The notes beneath the pieces were generated by a model. It saw nothing but the letters and a program-made list of their open reading frames with translations, was not told where the DNA came from and searched no databases. 64,000 nt of DNA, taken from NCBI RefSeq assembly GCF_026262505.1, contig NC_067205.1, forward strand, positions 24,607,872 to 24,671,871, read 5' to 3'. Shown piece by piece: positions 28,453 through 39,300 of the stretch (within the stretch, counting starts at the first letter, position 1; each line of letters begins with the position of its first letter). The DNA comes from Trichomonas vaginalis G3 (Eukaryota > Parabasalia > Trichomonadida > Trichomonadidae). The translations under genes and the position numbers were made by a program.

Positions 28453-28879
28453 AAACACTAAAAAAATTATTGAAAACATTAACCAAAAAGTTGAAAATTG
28501 AAGGAAAACAATAGAAATACAATTGTTTTTCTAGATTAATTTATCTTGAACATGTATCACAATTGCAGAGAGTGAATTGAGATAATTTAATGAGCTATTT
28601 AATGGACAAATAGACTTTCATAATGAAAAAATGACAAAAATAAGAAATAACAGTTTGTAAAGATAATTATCTTGTGCACAAATGAAAGCTATACAAGTTT
28701 CTATTGGAAAAAAAGTTGTAATTATGAAAACGATAAATCCCCAGAATTTCCATTTAAATTTTAAGTGTACTCTATATCTATATCTTTTATGGGGAGTAAA
28801 GCAGTCAGAAGAGGATAGTTATTCTAAGTTTAATGAATAATTACAACAATGAAAAGAGAATGATGGTAAAGAAAAATTG

Positions 28880-29190
28880 AATGGAGCAAAACGGTTTTTA
28901 ATTTGGCTCATAATATGAAAGTCATGAGTCAGATTGTGAGTGGAGCAAAATTTTTCTTGCAAATTTTGTAACGCTTACTATTTGATCTCATAACTTCTTA
29001 ATTATGCAAAAAATGATAATATAAAAGAAAAGACAGAGTACCATATTTTGCATGGAACAGAAAACAAAATAAAAGATTGACAAGGCAAAACACCTCTCCA
29101 TCATGCAATGTTTAATGATAGTAAAGAAACAGGATAGATCCTTATATCGCATTGAGCAGATATATCTATAAAAGATAATATAAATTTCTC
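28880..29190 (+). pseudogene. Decayed ankyrin-repeat gene fragment
   Basis: On the plus strand a piece near 29,080-29,132 reads GKTPLHHAMFNDSKETG, an almost perfect ankyrin helix signature, with a stop codon on either side. It is followed by bases that closely resemble the coding for LISHGADINIKDN but with a shifted frame. About 190 bases upstream KTVFNLAHNMKVMSQIVSGA resembles a repeat of the same type. This is a host gene relic with stops and frameshifts; its family is the ankyrin/DUF3447 group seen on both sides. Confidence 0.65.
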
Positions 29191-29257
29191 AAGAATTATT
29201 TAATAATTTTTGATAAACAAAACAAATATATTTACTATAGAGCGCAACTATGACTAA

Positions 29258-31210
29258 TTATCTGATCTCTCCGTTAGAGAGCTGACGTTCGAAAATTTGG
29301 TAATCTGAATTCGAGAAAATCAGTTTCCAATGATTTCCATCATCATTTTCATGCCTCATCTGATCACTTCTAAACGTTTTAAGCTCGAGAGAGTGAGTAA
29401 CAAAAGGCAAAACATTGGAATCAGGTTTTTCAATGAGTTGGCTAATTTCCTTTGAGTATTTCTTCCAGTTGTAGCCACAGATATACATGTACATATCATT
29501 CATACGAAGAACTCTGTATCCACAGTAAATTAAAAGTAAATTTACGTCATCTTGCGGAATTAGAAACACAGAGTCAGAAGAAATGTTTGATTTAACAAAA
29601 TTAACAACTTCTTCAACAGCATTGTTGTAAATTTGGTTTTTTGCTCTCATACTCTTTCGAATTCCAAGAATTGAGGATGTAACCATTGACAAATAGAATA
29701 AAATGGCAATGGCAAGGATAATACCTTTAGTCTCCTCGTTCTTGACCTTTTTGACCATTCTGTTCAACATTTTTGTGACAAATATCGAAGAAATTAAAGC
29801 CCAAGTTGGCATAAAGTACAAAGTTGTATGAACAGGATGGTCTGAGAACTTCATGAAGTTTCCAATCAACCATGTGATAGTAGAAGCGGCCAAAATCAAT
29901 TTTTCAAAGAAATTCGCTGGAATCCAAACAAAAAATGCGGCGAAAAGGGCAAAAAGACCAACATTAAGACCCCACATGGCAATGAATGGATAAAAGTAAC
30001 CTTCATTGATGAAATTTTCCCATAATTTTTCGAATTTCATTAATTTTTCATCATTTTCTCTTGGAATTAAGTTCATTAAAGGAATTAGAGCAATAGAAAA
30101 GAACGAAATGACAAAGAATATGATGGATCTGATATTATCAATCCGAATTCTCGATTTCGGGATAAGATTTGAAATAATATAAAAAATTGAGAATAAAAAT
30201 ACTGAAATGAAGGCAGGAAACTGCAAAGGTAGCAATAATCCAAGTAGTATACCCAAAGTTATCAATATCTTCTCATGAAACATCAAATTAAAAAGTAATA
30301 TTAATATTGTTGCAGAAATCGGAATAACAAACTGCGAAGCTCTGTATTCCATGAGGTAGTGCATAACAGGATGGAACCACGCGCTATGCCCGTTATGCGC
30401 CATGTAGAAAACGTAATCAGCGTAGTAAACAGACCTCGAATTAAACCAAAACCAAGTAACCCAGCCATTCCCACTGACATTGAAGAAAAGGAAGGTGGAA
30501 AGTAGGGAGAGGAAGGTTGACTTGAGTAGTAGATTCGATAGAGTGTAGACAGAAAACATGGCTTCAGTAATTACGATGATTGATGGAATTATTAAGGAAT
30601 TTTTAAGTGAAAATCCACCTAATAAGAGCATGGATGAGTGGAATGATGATAGATAACTGTTTCTTTGATGGCTGCTGGCGTAAATAGGGTTTTGCAAGTT
30701 AATTAAATTTGGTCTTTTCTTATTTATGCCGTAAACAAATGAATTTATGAGAGATATTTCAATTTGAAGTCCTCTTACTACAAACTGTGTGTTAGTATTC
30801 GTATAATTTTGCTGCTTTTATGCAAAACAGCAATGAAAACGTACATTACAAAGATAATTCTTGCCTGGATAGTAGGAAATATAAACAATGAATGTAGAAG
30901 TGCATAAAAACGCTATAAAAATAGCAATTGTCGTGTAACTAATCTGATAAATTTGTTTAATAATTGAAATTTTTCGTCTGTTCATTAAAATAAATGAAAT
31001 AGCACCTATAATAGCCAAATGAATGATCAAATGTAGAAGATTTATGCCTAAAACTATCGAGAAAATGAAAAATATAAATGAAGAAAGTAAAAAACCAAGA
31101 GGACCGGCTAAAATAGTGCTTAAAGTCAGTCCATAATGGTCATGAAGTAAAAATGATGCAACTTCAAATCCGAACCACATTTGTGTTGGAACACAAATGC
31201 TCGAAATCAT
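29258..31210 (-). CDS. Multi-pass membrane protein with one 60-nt intron
   Basis: Exon 1 (31,210-30,845) and exon 2 (30,784-29,258) join in phase 0, skipping a 60-nt intron, and give about 630 residues with roughly ten or more membrane segments. Exon 1 ends PGKNYLCN and exon 2 starts FVVRGLQIEISLINSFVYGI. Exon 2 contains GNGWVTWFWFNSRSVYYAD and HSAWFHPVMHYLMEYRASQF, luminal-loop-like blocks reminiscent of GT-C glycosyltransferase-like proteins, but no family is certain. The C-terminal ~150 residues are soluble. The start is unclear: the frame is open to 31,262 without ATG, and an in-frame TAA precedes it; beyond that the frame is open again back to an ATG at 31,405 (includes IEKLFDPRDNNLYEYCNYEY). 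The gene may therefore have a damaged 5' end. Confidence 0.7.
30785..30844 (-). other. Spliceosomal intron, 60 nt
   Basis: On the minus strand the intron begins GTACGT and ends ACTAACACACAG, the combined branch-point and 3' splice signal known from T. vaginalis introns. Its 60-nt length falls in the known range. It contains an in-frame stop (TTTTGCATAA), so removal is needed for a continuous protein, and removal keeps the frame. Confidence 0.9.
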
Positions 31211-31415
31211 TGCATCAAATTTATGAACATAACAATATCTAAGAATATAACTTAAAACGAACACTTAGTACTCATAATTACAATATTCATACAGATTATT
31301 ATCTCTTGGATCAAATAATTTTTCAATTCTAATTTTCGATACATTAAATAGGTTAATTTCTATTAAAATGCAACATTTATTACAATAGTATAACATACAC
31401 AACATAAAAAAACGC

Positions 31416-32642
31416 CTAGTTCATATCCAATTCAACATCTGATTCAGAATCTTCTTGAATCCAAACTAATTCGATTTTCTTTTCAACTTTTGGATCATAT
31501 AAGTAGCTGAAACCGAACACAGCAGCTAATAAACAAAAAGCTGCAAAGAAATAACAAGCATATCCAAGTCCCATTTTCTCTTTCGTCAAAGGGAACAGGA
31601 AACTAACAAAATAAGATCCCAGTTGGTTTGCGCTTGCAACACTTGATGCTGCAAATATTCTATCCTGTATTGCGAACATTTCTGGTGCAATGAACCAAGG
31701 TAAAGGACCTAAAGCAATACCAAAGAAGAAGAGATACATTGCAACATATAAAATAGGCAACCAACCTGTCATTGCATATTTTAATGTTGAAGAATAGAGA
31801 TAAAGGATGATACCGCACCCAAGAGAAGAACCACAGAAGAGAGCCATTCTTCCAAGTCTATCAATGATGAATCCGCAAATGATAACACCAACTAACTGAA
31901 TAAACATTGTTAAAACATTGGCGTTTTCTGGCTTAAAATTAATTCCTGCGTTTTCTAAGTCATCTGATAAGTTTGTTAATATAGCACTGATGCCACTGAA
32001 TTGTTGAAGAATCATAACTGTAATACAAATGACAAGATTGGATACATTGGTATCTGTCCAAAATGATTCTTGTTTTTCGCTTCTTCTTGTTGATGTTTCT
32101 GGTATTAACCAGATTAAACCGGCTGCAATTATTGAAACTCCTGCAGTAATAAAACAAAGAATTTGCCATTTGCAAAACATGCCTAAGAATTCCATCAATA
32201 CAATTCCTATGACAATACCAACTTGATGAAGATTACCAAAGAATCCTGTGTAGTTCAGAGAAGCGACATCAATGAGTAAAGTTGGGCATATGACACTGAA
32301 TCCGCCATTCTCTACACCAACAATGCCTCTAAGAAGTATTGCAAGCCAAAATTGATTCTCTTTTACGAAAATAAACAATAAATATGTAATAACGGCTGCA
32401 ATGCAAAAGATTGAATAACATAAACGTCTTCCTATATATCTACATAGTAAAACTGGTAGGAATGGACTGAATATACCTACAATTGTCGTAATATTTGAAA
32501 ACAAATTCAATGATTTTTCTGAAACTTTCCAATTTGCTTGAAAATATTCGGAAATTGGTGTTGAAAAACCCATTGATATACCGAGGAGTGTTGAACCAAG
32601 TAAAACAATCAAGCCATGATAGATTTCCTTGGCGGCAACCAT
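31416..32642 (-). CDS. MFS sugar transporter
   Basis: This is a 408-residue protein with 12 predicted membrane segments and the sugar-porter signatures. GRR is at 71-73 (loop 2-3), PETSTRRSEK at about 181-190 (after segment 6), QQFSGIS at about 213-219 (segment 7), DRLGRM at 261-266 (loop 8-9) and GPLPWFIAPEM at 312-322 (segment 10). It should move hexoses across the plasma membrane. The protein is short compared with animal GLUTs (about 490) mainly through short loops, as is usual for protist members. It is a single exon, and an initiator-like TCATT sits 14 bases upstream of the ATG. Confidence 0.9.
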   Translation of the reverse strand: MVAAKEIYHGLIVLLGSTLLGISMGFSTPISEYFQANWKVSEKSLNLFSNITTIVGIFSPFLPVLLCRYIGRRLCYSIFCIAAVITYLLFIFVKENQFWLAILLRGIVGVENGGFSVICPTLLIDVASLNYTGFFGNLHQVGIVIGIVLMEFLGMFCKWQILCFITAGVSIIAAGLIWLIPETSTRRSEKQESFWTDTNVSNLVICITVMILQQFSGISAILTNLSDDLENAGINFKPENANVLTMFIQLVGVIICGFIIDRLGRMALFCGSSLGCGIILYLYSSTLKYAMTGWLPILYVAMYLFFFGIALGPLPWFIAPEMFAIQDRIFAASSVASANQLGSYFVSFLFPLTKEKMGLGYACYFFAAFCLLAAVFGFSYLYDPKVEKKIELVWIQEDSESDVELDMN

Positions 32643-32654
32643 AATTTAATGGTA

Positions 32655-32659
32655 AATGA
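32655..32659 (-). promoter_or_regulatory. Initiator-like TCATT
   Basis: The minus strand reads CTCATTTACCATTAAATT before the transporter ATG. The TCATT initiator A lies about 15 bases upstream, a normal trichomonad 5' leader length. A second candidate, TCACA, lies ten bases further upstream. Confidence 0.5.
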
Positions 32660-33117
32660 GTATTTGTGAAGTACTCAAATCTTGAAATATTATTTTTGAA
32701 TATTTCATTAGAACATACTAAATATTGCTTTACACTTTTTATTAAATTGTTTTAATTTGAGTATTCCATTCAAATTTTGTCAGAAAGGCGCCTTTTCATT
32801 CAAACTTTTCGATTTGAATATGATTCAATTTTATTACGCATGATAATAATATTACACATATAATTCTTATTTTAAATTCAAAGTTTTGGACGATCGTTAG
32901 CAATTTCTCTCTGAAAATTCGGTAGAATAAAAAAAGTGATACCAAAAATTAAAAATATCAAAATATACGAGTTGTGATTGCATATAGCACATATTCAAAA
33001 GAATTCTGCGATCTATTTCAAGATGAAAAATTCAAATTTTTCATTTGACAACAATGCATTTATTCTTTGAAATATGCATATAGACTATGTACCTATTATA
33101 CTTTTGGTAGTTATCTC

Positions 33118-35825
33118 AAAGGTACATTCACTATTTTTGACAAAATTTTAAATTTTCATGGGGTTGTAAATCTTATAATAACTAGATGAATAAGGAATGA
33201 ATCCCAGTATAATGTGCATCATTATATTAAACACTATATGTAAGGCTAATGATTCTATTAACACTTATGAAGATCTATAGTATTTGAGCAGATAAATTTG
33301 ATAATTTCCAAAACTCTTATATTTCAAAATTAAAGTGTGCGAATGCATTTAAATGAGAGCAAAAAGAGATTGATGCTGTTAAAACTAGGTGTTAATTTGC
33401 AATTATTTCGCATCACAAGAACTACCCAGTAAATTCGGCTATCTTTCTTTGCAATTATTCTCCATTATACATATAATATAATGGTTAGGGTTTGAAGAAA
33501 AGTTACTAGAGAATTATTGACTTTTGAAATAATGCAGAATTTTACTTGAAGAAATCATTAATTTATGAGTTCCAAATTGCTAAGCATGACGAAGGATCAT
33601 TAAATTTGCTACAATTAAATACACTTATTGCAGAATTAAGATTTTTGAAATTAAAAGTTTGAAATATTGCCTTTTTGAATAAAAATTTAAATTTTATTAT
33701 ATAATCATGATAATATCTTATAGAAATTAAAAGAAAATATTTTAAACCATTCAAATATTTTGAATGTCTTATCAATTTAAAATATTAAAAGATAGCTTGA
33801 TTTTATCATCATTAGTTGTTATCAAAGTTTTCTTCTTTTGATGAACAACAGTAAATGATTTGTTAATTACTTGTCTTCCTTTTTCGCAGCAAAATCGAAA
33901 GTTATGATGATAATCTTGCTGTCAATTTTGAAACTCTCTGATTTACAAGTAAGCATTCCTTTGGAAAAGCAGTCCTATTCTGTTTTCAAGATATTTTAAA
34001 GCCTCCATTTCATACAATGCGCAGATCTATTCGAAATTGCAAGAACTCTCAAGAAAAATGCAGCAGCAAAGAAGATTCCATAGTTTCTAGCATCAAAAAT
34101 TTACAACCTTAATACAACAGTTAAAGAGAAGCTCGAAAAGAAAATATTTAACCATAAAGCTGGAAACCATTCGATATCTACTATTGGATCTAATAAAAAG
34201 TTAATTATAACATATTTAACATGCTATTTGTTGACTTTGTTCCATTATATTACCATATATATCTTTTTGAAATCTAAAACATTTTTACGATTTTAACCAT
34301 GTGTTGTTGAAACCATATATCAATCTTAGCTAAAGTATAGTTTATGAGTTTGTCACCATCTAACGTATGAATTTTCAAAAATGTCAAATATGTTCATTTT
34401 TTCTGTAGATTCAGCCATAATTTCACGTTGTTATACTATTCAACTATTATTTAATATTTTTATTGATTTAAATATATGATGAGATGCTTAGTTCTCCTGG
34501 AAATCGATTTTTAATCGCAATTTTAACTTTCCAAAAAAATTCAAAAATAAAAATTCCTCTCAATTTTCTAAGTTTTATAACTCGCCAAATCTCTAGCCAA
34601 ATTTTTTTTGGCCCGTATAAATATTGTTAGGCATAGGGTTGTTAGATTCCCGACGATAGGTGTCTTGGAAGATTTGCCTGGTGTCATCATAGTGTCTTTA
34701 AATCAAAAATTTTATTTTGGAGTTAGTTTTATTGATTTTTCAATAAAAAACATTTCTAAAACAAGAAAATAAAACGATAAAATATTTATATTTTATATAA
34801 GGATCTTATATATTTAAAATAAATATCATTTTATTTTTTTCATTGGTGTCTGTCAAACCATAATACACTATTCAAAAATTCAATGTGTCTTGCGGTTTCA
34901 AAAGACACCTTCAAATTGAACGATAGCACAGACACTATTGAATTTTACCCATTGTATTTAGTTTTTACCCTTTTTATTTTTAAGAATTAATGACTGAAAC
35001 AGCCGTTTTGCTATGACCTCAATCACTTTTATTTATTATTTTAAATATTATTTAATTTTATTATTTGAATAGGCCAACTTATATTTGAGAAGCTCAATTT
35101 GAGACCACTTAATACATTGAAATATCATAAATATTGAAATATTAAAAAGTGTATTTCAAAATATTGAAATTATAAAAATTTATAATACTGAAATTGAGAC
35201 AAATTAATAAATTCAATGTGTTTTTTTTTGAAATAACTCTCAAATATTATTTTTTTGTTTATTTAATGATGAATAAATATGATTGCTTTAGTCAATCATA
35301 AAAACTAATTTAAGTTTAAAATAATGAAAGGATAATTTGATCGTTTTTTAAAATACAATTATTTTTGATGATTTGCAAGAATCTTTGAAAAGAATATAAT
35401 ATAGGTTCTATTTTTGTAAAATTTATCCAAATCATGTATTACATAAATTACGATTAAAACGATGAAAGAACCAAAAAGTGTGTTTTGTGTTTTGTTGTTG
35501 CGTGTTGGATGCGGGATCCTGTTATTTCCGAAATCGACAAAAAATTTGGAAATTTAATTTCCGAAATCGAAATTATATTAATGTTTTTAATATTCTTATA
35601 TCAAAAGGATTAAAGTTCATTAAGAGAAAAACAATTCTTCTTCTTCAATCTATTGGCGCATTTATTTCTACACGCCAATAAGGAAGGGAAAATTATAAGA
35701 CACCATGGTGTCTTCAAAACGCTAATTTTTAATATTTTTAACAACCCTAGTTAGGCACTATATAGGGATGCTATTTATCCTATTTTCATCCCATTTTACT
35801 GTTATCGCCTAGTGAATGTACCTTT
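33118..35825. mobile_element. Non-autonomous DNA transposon, 16-bp TIRs, 8-bp TSD
   Basis: The left end AAAGGTACATTCACTA (33,118-33,133) is the exact reverse complement of the right end TAGTGAATGTACCTTT (35,810-35,825). GTTATCTC flanks both sides directly (33,110-33,117 and 35,826-35,833), an 8-bp target duplication (or 9 bp, if the adjoining A is counted). Without the nested insertion the element is about 1.6 kb and has no transposase frame. An 8-9-bp duplication points to the hAT or Mutator superfamilies. Confidence 0.85.
34634..35749. mobile_element. hAT-like non-autonomous element nested in the larger one
   Basis: The ends TAGGGTTGTTA (34,634-34,644) and TAACAACCCTA (35,739-35,749) are exact inverted repeats, flanked by GTTAGGCA on both sides (34,626-34,633 and 35,750-35,757). 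An 8-bp duplication and TAGGG termini fit hAT. The 1,116-bp interior codes for no transposase but holds repeated GGTGTCTT/AAGACACC blocks in both orientations (near 34,660, 34,845, 34,900, 34,937 and 35,699), typical of hAT subterminal binding sites. Confidence 0.85.
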
Positions 35826-36393
35826 GTTATCTCATGTACGGTAAGAATATTGCTGTGACAAACCAATTTTTTTAAGTTAATATTTGGAAAAACACGATGG
35901 ATACATTTTAATATGCATAGGACATCTAAATAACAAACTTTTAGCGGCCCGCATTAACTTTGAACTATCTCTTTATTTGTTGTAAACCATACAATTTAAG
36001 AGAAAATTTTCATTCAGTAAATAAAAGTGACATAACAAACCTTCACCAGTAATATTTCCAAGATATTAATTTGTGGTGACTTAATCATGTTCATTGATAG
36101 CAATTTTAAAATAGAGATAGATATTACATTTAGTAGTCAATAATCAAGTTCCAAATCATTACGGAATTAAAAATTCTGCTATACATTAAGTGCCCTAAAC
36201 AAGTTAAATATATTTCTAAAAGAAAATGAATAAAACAGTTTATTATTTAAATTTATAATTTGATAGGAAACTCTGGTGATAATCTCTTCTGGTTACATGA
36301 TGATCAAATAATAATATAAGACCAAACTTTCATTAATTACTTAATTGAATTCTTGTGATTTTGAATGAAATTCAATTTTTCAAGAGTTTCATC

Positions 36394-39300
36394 TTAAATT
36401 GTATCCTTGCTAAGGTTAACGACCATTTCTTTACGAGCCATAGCAGAAATGATTGAATAATCGTGATACATGACCTGATACTTTGAAAATGCCGGAATTG
36501 CAGAGAAAGGAATCGTATGGAATTGTGGGATGGATGAAACAAGGAGGATACTTTCGCAGCCCTCTGGGAATTTGGCAACAATCGGCTCGAAAGACTTAGT
36601 TAATTTGTCAATAAATTCAATGAACTCTGGATTTGTAACTTTTCCAGCAATAGCGCCTAAGTCCTGCGATTGCTGTGGCTGAACAGGTTGTTTAGGTGGT
36701 TCTTGGGCCTTTCCTTTATCACCTTTCTTTCCTTTTCCTTTTCCACCGCGTGGTGACCCCCCCTTCTTTTTATCATCACCCCCTTCATTGGCCGGTGTCT
36801 CAGCAGCCTTTTTCGGAGGAGCGATAATTTGCTTAAATATTTCAACTTTGTAAGCGATTGTTTCCAAGTCTAACTTCAACAACTCTTGCTCGATTATATC
36901 CTTTTCATTGCTATAAGCAATAACAGATCCAATCAAGTTGTTTTCGTTCTGAGAAGTGTTGTCAACAACCAAAGCGAACAATTTCTTTTCCGTGCAAACT
37001 TTTCTGAATTGTTCGATGTCAAATTGAGCTTTCAAAAGAGCAGTGATACTTGGAACTTCCTTAAGGAATCTCTGGCATTTAACATACAAAGGAGAAATCT
37101 CTGGTCTGTGGAATTTGAATGATAATCTCTTATTTTCTTCAACAAACAATCTTTCTCTGTTTTCTGGTGGAGTATTCTTCTCGAGTTGATCGAATCTTCT
37201 TAAATAAGCACGTGAATTCTGTCCAGAAACAAACATCTGAACAGAACCTGCCGGATCACTTCCTTTGAGGATTCCAAGGAGTTCTATTGCTGTATCTTCA
37301 GCTTCTCTATCTTCATCCAATTCTATTAAAAGAGGGACCGCGTTCCAAAGGTATTTAACAGCATTTTGTGTTGTCACAACATCCTTTGCGATGATATGCA
37401 AACAACGACCGAGTAACAATTCCAAATGTGCATTCAATCTCTTGTTGATTCCTTCGATATTTTGGACACTGTTGAAATACATGATTGCCGAAGTTGCTGA
37501 TAAATCAACTAATGGTTCTTGTTCCTTATCAATGAATTCATTCAAGATAGAATCATGGCTTCCAATGATTTCATAATCCAAACCATTTAATCTCATGTTT
37601 TCTATCTGTGGTCTATAACCAACAACTAAAGTTCCAAAGATATTGATGACTTCGACGTATCTCATTAAGATAGGAATAGATGCTTCAGCTCCTTTCTCTG
37701 ATGCAGTTGCATAACTTGATTCCATTGCGTTGATGAACTGTATCATATCACGACCAACAGATCTGTATTCCAAAATGATGGCAGGGAATTTGTCTGTTTT
37801 GATCATTCTCGACAAATAACTCAATCTTATATCGATGGAAGGAATAAAAGAGTTCGGGAGAATGAGTTTTCCTGATATGGATTCGAAGAATTCTTTAGCA
37901 TCATCGGCATTCATGAACTCTGATGCGTATTTATAGAGATTATAGACTTTGATTGTTTCGTTTATTGACATATCTTCTTTGACACAAGAATCAACGAATT
38001 TGTCAATCATCGCGTGAACGAAAGCACTTCTATTCTCTTCTTCATGACTTGTGAAAGCTGTTGAGAACCAATGCAACCAATTATCTAATGGCATTCCTTC
38101 TTCAGGTGCTGCACACTGTAATTTTTCAACAGCTTTGGAGAGATTTCCTGATCTGATATTGATAATTGCCAAACAAATGTTTGCTTCAGACATTGTTTGC
38201 GTGTCTTGAAGCTCTTCAGCTTGTGATAAAGCTGCTTCAGCAATTGTCAATGCAGGTCTTATATCTCCAAGTTCCAAAAGAAGGAAGCATTGTCTTAACA
38301 ATGTTTTTCTTAATGGTAGTAATTCAGAAGGAGGATCTGATTGATATCTTTCAACTTTTTGGTTCCATTCCATTCTTTCGCTATCAGTAATTCCGAAATC
38401 TTGGTCATATGGCAATGTACTGACCTGATCCAATCTATCCAAGAACAACAAGAACGACATATAAATGATTTGTTCCAATCTGCTGTTGTGTATCAAAATC
38501 TTTGATATCAACATAACAATGTACCACAATGTCATCAAATTATATTCATTTCCTGTGTATTGGATGATTTGAACAGCTTCAAGAATCATGTTTGCGAAAT
38601 CATAAGGGTTTTCAAATTCAGGACATTTGTGTTTATCAACTTGTTTCATCAGTTCTTGCCATTGAGCAATATTTGAAGGAATTTGCTTGAAATCTGTTGG
38701 TGTTTCTTCTTTAGGAGGTGGTTGGTTTGTTTTATGTTGTTGTGCGGTACTTTTACTTGCTCTTGCACTTCCTTTCTTTTTATCTGGTGTTGCTTCTTCT
38801 TCTATTGTTGTTTGGTTCATTTCAGCTATTGTTTGCCAGAAAGATTCACTTGTTTTGATGATATTATTTGAGCTTTCGTTGAAGATCGAAATATCCTTTG
38901 TTGTTTTCAGTCTAAACAAATCAATTTCAAACAATCTTTGTGTTTGGAACAAATTGTTTTCTTCTAAAAGAGCTGCATCTTTCGCTTTTGTCAGTTCTTC
39001 TTCAATGACTTCGATCTTTTCATCTTGTGTTTCAAGCCATTTTGCGAAATTCATAGCTGTTCTAAATCTTTCTGTTATGTCGTTCTCTTTAAGAACTTCT
39101 TCTGCCTTCATCAAAGCTGTTCTTTTAACATCGCAATCAGTTGCTAAATCAGAAACAAATGTCCATAATCGGCTTTGATATTTGGAATCTCCGAGTTGTT
39201 TAACTCTCAACATTTCATCGATTAAAGGTGTTTGAGATTTAGAACAATCAGCATTAGCAGTGACAATCAAGTTTAGTTCCCATAACTGGTTATGAACATT

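Larger units (their letters stand above)
28444..29257. other. Spacer containing ankyrin relic
   Basis: Between two minus-strand genes. It has no intact gene; the right half holds plus-strand remnants of an ankyrin-repeat gene (see 28,880-29,190). Confidence 0.6.
32643..36393. other. Gene-free region with nested DNA transposons
   Basis: About 3.75 kb of very AT-rich DNA. The few open frames are short and look random. The middle 2.7 kb is a transposon footprint (33,118-35,825) with a second element nested inside (34,634-35,749). The flanks (32,661-33,109 and 35,834-36,393) hold nothing that I can name. Confidence 0.7.

Noticed and set aside
30785-30844. In-frame stop taken as proof of a pseudogene
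   Set aside because: The stop lies within a segment bounded by GTACGT and ACTAACACACAG, so an intron explains it better.
33563-33775. 70-codon minus-strand frame in the outer transposon
   Set aside because: Composition is that of AT-rich spacer; no motif or neighbour supports it.
35478-35681. 67-codon frame inside the hAT-like element
   Set aside because: No transposase motif; it begins in low-complexity sequence and is likely random.
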